From Paenalicyclobacillus ferrooxydans (lineage in GTDB: Bacteria; Bacillota; Bacilli; Alicyclobacillales; Alicyclobacillaceae), in NCBI RefSeq assembly GCF_001399675.1, contig NZ_LJCO01000091.1, positions 1 through 64,000 on the forward strand: a stretch of 64,000 nt of DNA, written 5' to 3'. This document shows, in pieces, positions 33,395 to 41,133 of the stretch (positions are counted from its first letter, which is position 1; the number at the start of each line of letters is the position of its first letter). The notes beneath the pieces are model-generated. The model saw nothing but the letters and a program-made list of their open reading frames with translations, was not told where the DNA came from and did no database searches. The translations under genes were made by a program, and so were the position numbers.

Positions 33395-35155
33395 GTGGTT
33401 GATGTACAGGAACTGCTTGATCATCATATTTTCCATGACCTAGGAGAAAATGTTGGCAGAGTAAAGACAATTCTTGTCAAGAATGCAGATCTGGTCCAGC
33501 GGGATTTCTCCGTGAGGGAGGCGGCAGGACCGGCCTGTACGCTGTTTTATATTGATGGATTGTCAAACAACATGTTGATTGATGCAGGGGTTCTTCGCCC
33601 GCTTATCATCGACAGCGTACTTCGGGACAGAATTGCTGGTTCAACGGACTCCGGACGTGAGCATCGCCCTGCTGGACCACACCAGACAGCAGAGAGGCTT
33701 CTCATCAATCCTGAGGTGAAATTTGCAGATACATATCAAAAAGCCATTGACGGTCTCCTGGCAGGAGAAAGTCTTCTATTCATTGACGGCGTGGATGAGG
33801 CGCTGTTGGTGGGAACCAAAGGCTGGGAGTCAAGAAGTCCTGGTGAGACGGCGACAGAAGTTGTCATTCGCGGACCGAGAGACGGGTTTACGGAGAACAT
33901 TCGAACCAATACCAGTCTCATCCGGCGTCGTATCAAAGACCCTATGTTTCGTCTCGAATCCTTGCAAATCGGCACACGAACCAAGACGTTTGTAAACGTG
34001 GTTTATATAGAAGGAATTGCGAAGCAAGAACTGGTGGACGAGGTCATGACACGTCTCGAATCCATCCAAGTTGACTCGGTACTTGAGAGCGGCTACCTAG
34101 AAGAACTCATCAGCGACGCGCCGTGGTCTCCCTTTCGAACCGTCAAACTGACGGAACGCCCGGATGTTGTGGCAGCAGCTATCCTTGAAGGGCGCGTGGC
34201 TATTCTCACTGACAGTACACCGTTTGTCCTGGTTGCACCGACCTCCTTTTGGGAAGGCCTGATGGCCAGTGACGATTACTACTCCCATTTCTATCTCGGA
34301 ACTTTCTCTCGCATTATCCGTTACATTGCCTTCATTGTGAGTCTCACTTTGTCATCCATTTACGTCATGTTGGTGAGCTTTCACCAAGAAATGATCCCAA
34401 CGGAGCTCGCCTTAAGTGTTGCAGCGGGTCGTGAGACAGTGCCTTTTCCTGTCTTGGTCGAGGTCCTAGGCATGGAGACGGCATTTGAACTCATGCGCGA
34501 AGCAGGACTCCGAATGCCTCGGCCGATTGGTCAGGCCGTGAGTATCGTCGGATCTCTCATCATCGGGCAAGCGGCGGTGCAGGCGGGGCTGGTCTCGCCC
34601 ATCATGGTCATTGTTGTAGCGGTTACGGGAATCTCGTCATTTGCCATCCCGAGTTACAGCACGTCGTTTACCATCCGCCTGCTTCGCTTTCCGATTATCA
34701 TCGCTTCAGGCACGCTGGGGCTGCTCGGTTTTGTCGGTGCCATGTTTGTCATTACCGTCCATGCACTGTCCCTGCGGTCATTCGGAGAGCCGTTCCTGGC
34801 GCCCATGATCCCGTTTCAACCATCGGATCAGAAAGATGCTCTTGTCCGGTCGCCTTGGTGGATGTTGAAGTCAAGACCCTGGATCGCCAAGGACGTAACC
34901 CGGCAAGGGAATGATCAGATGCCTAAGGCGCCAAAGAACAACGGCAGTGGCAAGGCAGATCTGGCGCCTGACGAAAAAGCTTCGGACGGACAGTCGCACA
35001 AATCTGCCCAAGGAAAGCCAGGGAGTGACCATGGGGACTCAAAATCATCTGCTTCATCGGGCCAACAGAAGCGGGCACAACCAGCCGGCACAGGAGAACA
35101 GAAAGACAAAACTCGCCGTTCAAGAAAGCCAAAGAAGATTCTCGGCGGTGCATAA
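33395..35155 (+). CDS. Spore germination receptor subunit A (GerAA family), second copy
   Basis: 586 residues. Family blocks: LFYIDGLSNNMLIDAGVLRPL, EVVIRGPRDGFTENIRTNTS-type segment followed by LIRRR, VYIEGIAKQELVDEV, FHQEMIPTELALSVAAGRE, and SIVGSLIIGQAAVQAGL. Start GTG 33395 follows GGGGGGAG by 4 bases; a 68-codon extension upstream runs through a 12-bp repeat and is rejected. The C-terminal ~90 residues are a hydrophilic Lys/Ser/Gln-rich tail absent from the paralogue at 17625. First gene of an A-C-B operon. Confidence 0.94.
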   Translation: MVDVQELLDHHIFHDLGENVGRVKTILVKNADLVQRDFSVREAAGPACTLFYIDGLSNNMLIDAGVLRPLIIDSVLRDRIAGSTDSGREHRPAGPHQTAERLLINPEVKFADTYQKAIDGLLAGESLLFIDGVDEALLVGTKGWESRSPGETATEVVIRGPRDGFTENIRTNTSLIRRRIKDPMFRLESLQIGTRTKTFVNVVYIEGIAKQELVDEVMTRLESIQVDSVLESGYLEELISDAPWSPFRTVKLTERPDVVAAAILEGRVAILTDSTPFVLVAPTSFWEGLMASDDYYSHFYLGTFSRIIRYIAFIVSLTLSSIYVMLVSFHQEMIPTELALSVAAGRETVPFPVLVEVLGMETAFELMREAGLRMPRPIGQAVSIVGSLIIGQAAVQAGLVSPIMVIVVAVTGISSFAIPSYSTSFTIRLLRFPIIIASGTLGLLGFVGAMFVITVHALSLRSFGEPFLAPMIPFQPSDQKDALVRSPWWMLKSRPWIAKDVTRQGNDQMPKAPKNNGSGKADLAPDEKASDGQSHKSAQGKPGSDHGDSKSSASSGQQKRAQPAGTGEQKDKTRRSRKPKKILGGA

Positions 35156-36362
35156 GCAGTGGACGATCCCGTTTTTGCTCATCCTGTGTGTATTTGGGCT
35201 CAGTGGTTGCACGGGGGCAGTGGATATCAACGACCTGGCGATGGTCATGGCGGTCGGTCTCGATAAAGGGGATACTCCTGGCACTGTGACGGTCACGGCG
35301 CAGATTGCGCGCCCATCGGATGTGGTTGGCCAAACAGGAGCACCAGCAGCAGGTACCGGTGAGCCCATCTGGACGGCCACGGCAACAGGACGTTCCATCT
35401 TTGAGGCCATCCGTAACCTGGGCAGATACTCGTCAAGACGGGTGTACTGGGGTCATAACAAAGTCATTGTCATCGGCGAAGATTTGGCACGGGATGAAGG
35501 TATCAACGATGTCGTGGACTTCTTTTCGCGTAATCACGAGCTCCGAATGCGTACCTGGGTCGTGGTGACGCCAGACAAGGCCAGTCAAATTGTCGCGACA
35601 AAGACGGGTCTCGAGGTGGTTCCTGGTAACTCGATTGATAAGCTGTTTCACTTCAGTGACCTCGTCGCAGAGGCTCCGAAAATTGACTTGCGGACGATGC
35701 AGGCCAGTTACCTGAGTGATGGCAGTGAAGTGGTCTTACCCGTTGTTCAGACCAGGCTTCGGGGTGTTTCGACTGATAACCCAAAGGAGTTCGGATCGAC
35801 TCCTCAAGTTGAATTGTCAGGGACGGCCTACTTTGAAAAGGACAAGCTGAAGGGAACGCTCAATCCAGATGATACAGAAGGGCTTATGTGGTTCGTGGAC
35901 CCGCCGAAAACGAGGGTGGTGGTGATTCCCTGCTCGAGCTCAAACCCAAATCAAACGGCAACACTCGAGATACGGCACTACAAGTTCAAGGTCGTTCCAC
36001 AGTATGTGCAAGGACGACCGGCATTTCGTATTCAACTGAATGTCGAGTGCAACCTGGTTGAACTGGATTGCCCGACAAAACAGAGTCACCAACAGGTTAT
36101 GAAGGCGCTTGAAGCGTCAGTAGAGGCAAATCTTAAAAAGGAAATCTCGGACGCAATCGAGGCTTCGAAAACGAACAAGGTAGACTTTTTAGGGCTTGGA
36201 AGCAGGTTTCAGGATCGGTACCCAGCAGAGTGGCAGCGGATCAAATCAAACTGGCCTGAACTGCTATCGACCGCGAAAGTGAACATTGACGTGTCCGCAC
36301 ATATCCGAAGTCCGGTGCTTCTCAGCACGCCCACAGTTCCGGATTCAGCAGGGGATAGATGA
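35148..36362 (+). CDS. Spore germination lipoprotein subunit C (Ger(x)C family), second copy
   Basis: 404 residues from GTG 35148, which overlaps the A-subunit stop by 8 bases and gives an ideal lipoprotein signal (KQWTIPFLLILCVFGLSGC, lipidated Cys at 21). An ATG at 35031 behind AGGGAG is possible but would place 60 residues before the cysteine. The core has SSRRVYWGHNKVIVIGEDLARDE and HELRMRTWVVVTPDKA. The receptor role is as for the copy at 19242. Confidence 0.92.
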   Translation: MHKQWTIPFLLILCVFGLSGCTGAVDINDLAMVMAVGLDKGDTPGTVTVTAQIARPSDVVGQTGAPAAGTGEPIWTATATGRSIFEAIRNLGRYSSRRVYWGHNKVIVIGEDLARDEGINDVVDFFSRNHELRMRTWVVVTPDKASQIVATKTGLEVVPGNSIDKLFHFSDLVAEAPKIDLRTMQASYLSDGSEVVLPVVQTRLRGVSTDNPKEFGSTPQVELSGTAYFEKDKLKGTLNPDDTEGLMWFVDPPKTRVVVIPCSSSNPNQTATLEIRHYKFKVVPQYVQGRPAFRIQLNVECNLVELDCPTKQSHQQVMKALEASVEANLKKEISDAIEASKTNKVDFLGLGSRFQDRYPAEWQRIKSNWPELLSTAKVNIDVSAHIRSPVLLSTPTVPDSAGDR

Positions 36363-36363
36363 T

Positions 36364-37461
36364 ATGACAACCAAGATCACCACAGCGATGTTTATGGCAC
36401 TTGTCATCAACTTGGGTTTCGCGAAAGGGATTGGACTGACCCAAGGTATTATGGCGCGGGAAAGTGAAAACGACATCTGGATAGCGACGATTCTCTCTGT
36501 TTTACAAGGTGCGGTGCTGATGCTCATCACCGTTTGGGTCATTCGGAGAAGGCCGGACATGACCATACTCGAACAATTTGACGCGATCGTTGGGAAATGG
36601 ATCGGCAAGGTGATGGCCCTACTCGCATTTGTTTTTTTTCTCGGCGCGTACATCGCGATCCTCATTACGTTTGTTTACCACTTTATGGATTACTTTCTGC
36701 CGGAGTTCCCTGTCTGGATGTTCGTCCTCGCAGCTGTCGCGATTCCTGTCTATGCCGTTTTCCATGGACTTGAGGTGACAGCTCGCATCGCTGTGCTTGG
36801 TGTCTTTTCCATCGTGGCCCTCAACTTGCTGATTATGGTTGGAAGTCTGAAAGACGTCGAATTAGACCGATTGTTGCCTGTGTTCGAGACCGGGTTTTGG
36901 AACACCGTCGCCACAACCAGGCATTATGACACAGACTGGGCTATGGCAACGATGACTGCCGGGATGATCTTGCCACTCGTCAACGACACCAAAAGCTGGG
37001 CCAAGGGCGCTGTTGGAGGGGTGCTCTATGGCGGAATATTGGTATTGTTATGGCCGATCCTTGAGTGTGGTGTGCTGTCCGCCCCACAGACTGGACACTA
37101 CATCGTCGCATGTATGCAAATGGCGAGAAGTGCTCAGGTCGGCCTCTTTCTGCACCGCTACGAGATGATTATGATCGCGTTTTTTGGCATATCGCTGTTG
37201 GTCCAGTTGATGTTACTCATCTTTTGCGCGTCTCTCGCTGGTTCCCATGTGATGGGGATGAAAGACTACCGAGGTGTCGTTATCCCTGTATCCCTGATTC
37301 TTGGGGGGAGCGGTTACTTTGTCGTCTTGAACCACAATCGGGCAATGTCACTGTTAACGAACAACTGGCCAGTGATCGCGCTGCCGATTGCCATTGGCCT
37401 TCCGCTGCTGGGATGGTTACTTGGGTTGATGTTCAAGAAAAAGCTGGCTGCTGCAGCGTAG
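36364..37461 (+). CDS. Spore germination permease subunit B (GerAB family), second copy
   Basis: 365 residues, about ten helices, with the GerAB opening ITTAMFMALVINLGFAKGIGLTQGI and later helices typical of the family. It begins 1 base after the C-subunit stop; AGGGGATAG is the ribosome site. No small X gene precedes it, unlike the first operon. A hairpin follows the stop. Confidence 0.92.
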   Translation: MTTKITTAMFMALVINLGFAKGIGLTQGIMARESENDIWIATILSVLQGAVLMLITVWVIRRRPDMTILEQFDAIVGKWIGKVMALLAFVFFLGAYIAILITFVYHFMDYFLPEFPVWMFVLAAVAIPVYAVFHGLEVTARIAVLGVFSIVALNLLIMVGSLKDVELDRLLPVFETGFWNTVATTRHYDTDWAMATMTAGMILPLVNDTKSWAKGAVGGVLYGGILVLLWPILECGVLSAPQTGHYIVACMQMARSAQVGLFLHRYEMIMIAFFGISLLVQLMLLIFCASLAGSHVMGMKDYRGVVIPVSLILGGSGYFVVLNHNRAMSLLTNNWPVIALPIAIGLPLLGWLLGLMFKKKLAAAA

Positions 37462-37483
37462 CACCTGGTTGACGTCATAAAGC

Positions 37484-37510
37484 AGGCTGGGGAGATTCCC
37501 AGCCTTGTTG
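37484..37510 (+). terminator. Terminator after the second germination operon
   Basis: AGGCTGGG (37484-37491) pairs with CCCAGCCT (37498-37505), followed by the U-rich TGTTGTT. Confidence 0.65.
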
Positions 37511-37612
37511 TTGATCATGTTCGGCGTGGTCTCGACACCTATTGATGTGTGAATGATACGTTGGCTGTTTCGCCAGAATGGCACCGGTCGGTGTCGGTGT
37601 CGGTGGGTCTGA

Positions 37613-38443
37613 CTAAAGCTTCGTAAGCACAAGGCCCACAAGTGCTGTAAAGATGCCCCACATTTGGTGTAACCGGATCCGCTCCTGAAAAAGGTAACGT
37701 CCGCTGAGCACGACAATCACGCAGTTGAGGCTGACCACAGGAAAGATGATGCTTGCGATACCTGTTTGGAGGGCGTAGAAATAGCAACTGTACGCGACTG
37801 TGCTAAGCACAGCAACAACCAGCCCGACGCGGATTTCATGTCGGTTCGGCTTGTCACGCCCGAGTTTAAACGCGAGGTATACTGTTCCACCGCCGTACAT
37901 GGCGACCAGCATATCGCTTGAACTGACATGTAGAAAGGAAGATGTCTTCATTAAGATGCCGAGTATTCCGAACGAAAGGACTGCGAGGGTTACGTGTAAC
38001 AACCACTGCCAGTGATGGCCGTTATGCTGGCTGTTCGGGGAATATTGGATGACGATAACGGAAACCATCATGAACAGAATACCAAGCCAGTTTACGAGCA
38101 GGATGTGCTCATGGAAGATAAGGCCTGCAGCTAGGACGGGAAATACTGCGTTGGAGGCAATGACAGGAGAGGTCAGACTGGCAGGCCCTGACTCGAAGGC
38201 GCGGGTCATCTCGAGATTGCCGTTGGTATTCAAAATGCCGATGAGGGCGCCGAGAACCACCGACCAGATGGTAAAGTGAAACGAGTGCGTTGCGAGTACA
38301 TAGATAGCGGTAAGAACAAATGCTCCCAGGTAAAAGAAAAACTGAATGTTGATTTTGGATAATCCTCTCGTTGAACTCCACTTAAACAGAGAGTTGTTCA
38401 TACCAAAAAAGAGTCCCGTTATCAGTGCTGCCGCCAGCCACAT
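37613..38443 (-). CDS. EamA/DMT superfamily transporter
   Basis: 276 residues, ten helices in two EamA halves (first LITGLFFGMNNSLFKW, second LAVLSFGILGILMK). The DMT family exports metabolites or drugs; the substrate is unknown. Start ATG 38443 follows GGGGATGG; the frame extends upstream to TTG 38476 without a better ribosome site. It is divergent from the folD leader. Confidence 0.88.
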   Translation of the reverse strand: MWLAAALITGLFFGMNNSLFKWSSTRGLSKINIQFFFYLGAFVLTAIYVLATHSFHFTIWSVVLGALIGILNTNGNLEMTRAFESGPASLTSPVIASNAVFPVLAAGLIFHEHILLVNWLGILFMMVSVIVIQYSPNSQHNGHHWQWLLHVTLAVLSFGILGILMKTSSFLHVSSSDMLVAMYGGGTVYLAFKLGRDKPNRHEIRVGLVVAVLSTVAYSCYFYALQTGIASIIFPVVSLNCVIVVLSGRYLFQERIRLHQMWGIFTALVGLVLTKL

Positions 38444-38701
38444 ACGTGTGTGCCATCCCCGTTCGTCTCGTCTCAAAGCTTTTCGACTTTCTATGATTCA
38501 GCTGATTCAGCGCGTTTCTTGCTGTGTATCAGTCAGTCAGTGTATCGTCTGCATATCTCTGCTTACGCCGTTTATCTCTGTTTGTTGTGTCGCAACTGCT
38601 GTCTACCGATTTAATGTTTTCAACGTGGTTCGACAGGTTTTGTGTTGTCGGAGTTATTATGGCATGACGGTAAATGGGCGTCTATCACTCATATTTGAAT
38701 T

Positions 38702-38739
38702 TTGGTAGACTCCAAGTGCATTGGTAGACTCCAAGGGCA
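38702..38739. repeat. 19-bp tandem duplication
   Basis: TTGGTAGACTCCAAGTGCA at 38702-38720 and the same with one change at 38721-38739. A second small duplication, GCGATCGAAATA, lies near 38874-38900. The rest of 38444-38946 shows no gene. Confidence 0.85.
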
Positions 38740-38946
38740 TTTGATTAGAAGACGGAGACGTTGCTCCATTGGTGAGGAACATATGAAGGATATGGTCCTT
38801 GCGCGATTACAGATAGGTTGTTATAGTTGAGGACGTGAGTTAACGCATGAGTAAATTGTGGATGGAGTCAATCGCGATCGAAATACGCGATCGAAATAAA
38901 TGAACGCGAAGTCTTTCATTGACCAGTGATATTACCTAAACTAAAC

Positions 38947-39021
38947 CGATTGTATAACTGGCGGAAACGTGGACAACCACGAGGGAGTACAATCGTTCGA
39001 TTCAGCCGACCGCCTGGGCAC
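38947..39021 (+). promoter_or_regulatory. ZTP (pfl) riboswitch aptamer
   Basis: P1 is CGATTGTA/TACAATCG (38947-38954, 38988-38995). Between are the consensus pieces AACTGGCG (38956), GTGGACAACCAC and GAGGGAG; the conserved 3' part is GCCGACCGCCTGGGCA (39005-39020). These match the pfl motif, which binds ZTP/ZMP and controls folate/purine genes. The next gene is folD. Confidence 0.93.
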
Positions 39022-39050
39022 CCATAACAATGGTCCCGGGCGGTCTTTAT
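39008..39050 (+). terminator. Terminator arm of the ZTP riboswitch
   Basis: GACCGCCTGGG of the aptamer 3' half can pair with CCCGGGCGGTC (39035-39045), followed by TTTAT. Ligand-bound aptamer would hold the first arm and prevent termination, so ZTP should switch folD on. Confidence 0.85.
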
Positions 39051-39082
39051 GCTGTTCGGGCATTCCAAAGGAGTGACAGCTG

Positions 39083-39964
39083 ATGAGTCTTTCGCTGCGT
39101 GGTCGGGATGTCGCTGAACAATTGAAATCATCGATTCAAGCTGAAGTAATTGGTTGGAAAAATCAGGATGTTGAACCGAGAGTGGTGACAATTCTGGTTG
39201 AAGGCGATCCCGCTTCTGAATACTACGCAAAGTCCAAAGGCCGCGTTGCAAGACAACTTGGCATTGAATATGAAATTCTCCACTTCAGTCGGAAGGTTTC
39301 TGAGGAAGCCTTGCGATCAACTGTTCAAAAGCTCAACCGCGACGATTCTGTACACGGCATTATGATTGAACTTCCCCTGCCTTCTCATATCAACACCTTG
39401 TCGGTGACGGAGATGATTGAGCCGCACAAGGATGTAGACGGTTTAACACGGGCAAATCGGCATGCAAACATTACAGGGGAGCAGGGCATCTATCCGGCTA
39501 CACCGCTTGCTGCCGTTCGACTGTTGAAACACTATGGCTTCTCTCCCTCTGGTAAGCATGTGGCGCTGGTTGGTTTCGGCCAGACGGTCGGGCAGCCTTT
39601 GTTCCACGTATTGGTCCGTGAGAATGCGACTGTTACCGTATGCCACGCAGGTACGCCGGACATTTCCCGTCATACCCTCGCTTCAGACATCATTTTTGTG
39701 GCAGTTGGTAAAGCTGGGCTGATTACAGAAGAGATGGTTCACGATCGACATGTCATTGTAGATGCAGGCATCAACCAAATTAGCGGCAACGAAATCGTTG
39801 GAGATGTCGATCCACTTGTAGCAGGCAAGGTACGTGCTATGTCTCCGACGCCAGGGGGAGTTGGCACGGTTACAACCATGCAGTTGTTTGCCAACTTGAT
39901 GACCGCGCTCTCGTGGCAGCAAAACTTGGGCCTGCTTGACTTGACTGCTGTTGGAATGGCGTAA
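39083..39964 (+). CDS. folD: FolD-type methylene-THF dehydrogenase/cyclohydrolase, divergent
   Basis: 293 residues. It keeps the YxxxK motif (Tyr48, Lys52), the aspartate in EPHKDVDG and PTPGGVGTVTT. It departs from the family at two places: the catalytic VQLPLP is IELPLP, so the glutamine (Gln98 of E. coli) is Glu96; and the dinucleotide loop GRSxxVGxP reads GFGQTVGQP (164-172). It may have altered cofactor or cyclohydrolase activity. The ZTP riboswitch upstream ties it to 10-formyl-THF supply for purines. ATG 39083 follows AAAGGAG. Confidence 0.88.
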   Translation: MSLSLRGRDVAEQLKSSIQAEVIGWKNQDVEPRVVTILVEGDPASEYYAKSKGRVARQLGIEYEILHFSRKVSEEALRSTVQKLNRDDSVHGIMIELPLPSHINTLSVTEMIEPHKDVDGLTRANRHANITGEQGIYPATPLAAVRLLKHYGFSPSGKHVALVGFGQTVGQPLFHVLVRENATVTVCHAGTPDISRHTLASDIIFVAVGKAGLITEEMVHDRHVIVDAGINQISGNEIVGDVDPLVAGKVRAMSPTPGGVGTVTTMQLFANLMTALSWQQNLGLLDLTAVGMA

Positions 39965-39990
39965 GGGTGGGCTGCAAAGGATAAGCACCG

Positions 39991-40735
39991 GTGGAGTCGC
40001 TAAGAACGACTTAAGGTGGCCGAAGTTCGGTGTACTCAGTCTAATAAGTAAGTCGCTGAGAGCGACTTAACCTTATGATTTTTCGGAGCTAAGTCGGCCG
40101 GAGCGACTTAGCCTCGGCATTTTTTGAAGTTAAGTCGGCCGCACCGACTTAAGGTGGCCGAAGTCTGGTGCACTGAGTCTAATAAGTCGCTGAGAGCGAC
40201 TTAACCTTATGATTTTCCAGATTTAAGTCGGCCAGAGCGACTTAGCCTCGTCACTTTTTGAAGTTAAGTCGGTCACACCGACTTAAGATGGCTGAGGTTC
40301 GGGTCGCCCAGTCTAATAAGTCGCTGAGAGCGACTTAACCTTATGATTTTTCGGAGCTAAGTCGGCCGGAGCGACTTAGCCTCGGCATTTTTTGAAGTTA
40401 AGTCGGCCGCACCGACTTAAGGTGGCCGAAGTCTGGGTCGGCCAGTCTAATAAGTCGCTGAGAGCGACTTAACCTTATGATTTTCCAGATTTAAGTCGGC
40501 CAGAGCGACTTAGCCTCGTCATTTTTTGAAGTTAAGTCGGCCGCACCGACTTAAGGTGGCCGAAGTCTGGGTCGGCCAGTCTAATAAGTCGCTGAGAGCG
40601 ACTTAACCGTATGATTTTCCAGAGCTGAGTCGGTCAGAGCGACTTAGCCTCGTCACTTTTTGAAGTTAAGTCGGTCACACCGACTTAAGGTGGCTGAGGT
40701 TCGGGTCGCCCAGTCTAATAAGTCGCTCCCAGCCA
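39991..40735. repeat. Palindrome array 1: 134-bp unit, five copies plus partial ends
   Basis: P1 cores (AAGTCGCTGAGAGCGACTT) begin at 40050, 40184, 40318, 40452, 40586 and, decayed, 40720: exactly 134 bp apart. Each unit also has P2 (TAAGTCGGCCGGAGCGACTTA) 41 bp after P1 and P3 (TAAGTCGGCCGCACCGACTTA) 41 bp after P2; the next P1 is 52 bp on. T-tracts (TTTTT) follow P1 and P2. Two sub-types alternate (TTTCGGAGC / TTCCAGATT). A lone palindrome precedes at 39995 and AACCACGTGGTT follows at 40738. No coding potential is evident. Confidence 0.95.
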
Positions 40736-40829
40736 CTAACCACGTGGTTCCATTGCCCCAAAAGCCGAAACGCCGAAACCCCGGTGGCGCATGGCTTATG
40801 CTGCCAAGTGAAACATCTACTGTTTCGTG

Positions 40830-40880
40830 TATAATAGAATCGACAGACAATTTAGGCACCTGTCTCGGGTGCCTTTCGTG
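40830..40880 (+). promoter_or_regulatory. Possible -10 box with early terminator before pepF
   Basis: TATAAT (40830-40835) has no good -35. About 20 bases on, AGGCACC (40854-40860) pairs with GGTGCCT (40868-40874), followed by TTCGTGTTTT. This could be an attenuated start or the terminator of upstream transcription. Confidence 0.45.
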
Positions 40881-40918
40881 TTTTCACCGTTTGTGTTTCT
40901 TCTTTTCGTGTTACTTTG

Positions 40919-41062
40919 TTTTTCACTTTGTTTTTCACTTTGTTTTTCACTTTGTTTTTCACTTTGTTTTTCACTTTGTTTTTCACTTTGTTTTTCACTT
41001 TGTTTTTCACTTTGTTTTTCACTTTGTTTTTCACTTTGTTTTTCACTTTGTTTTTCACCTTG
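40919..41062. repeat. 12-bp tandem repeat TTTTTCACTTTG, eleven perfect copies
   Basis: Perfect from 40919 to 41050, with a twelfth decayed copy to 41062. It lies in what would be the transcribed leader of pepF. The pyrimidine-rich strand is the sense strand. Confidence 0.95.
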
Positions 41063-41133
41063 TTTCCACCCCGTTTCCACCTGGTTTTTACCTTATTTCT
41101 ATCTTTCGCGCTTCAACAAGAGGAGGAGTTTAC

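Noticed and set aside
39991-40735. CRISPR array
   Set aside because: Repeats are long, palindromic and contiguous; there are no unique spacers and no cas genes in the window.
40660-41133. N-terminal extension of PepF through VFHF/FFTL-type repeats
   Set aside because: The true start GTG 41134 has a near-perfect Shine-Dalgarno and matches PepF length; the extension is repeat DNA.
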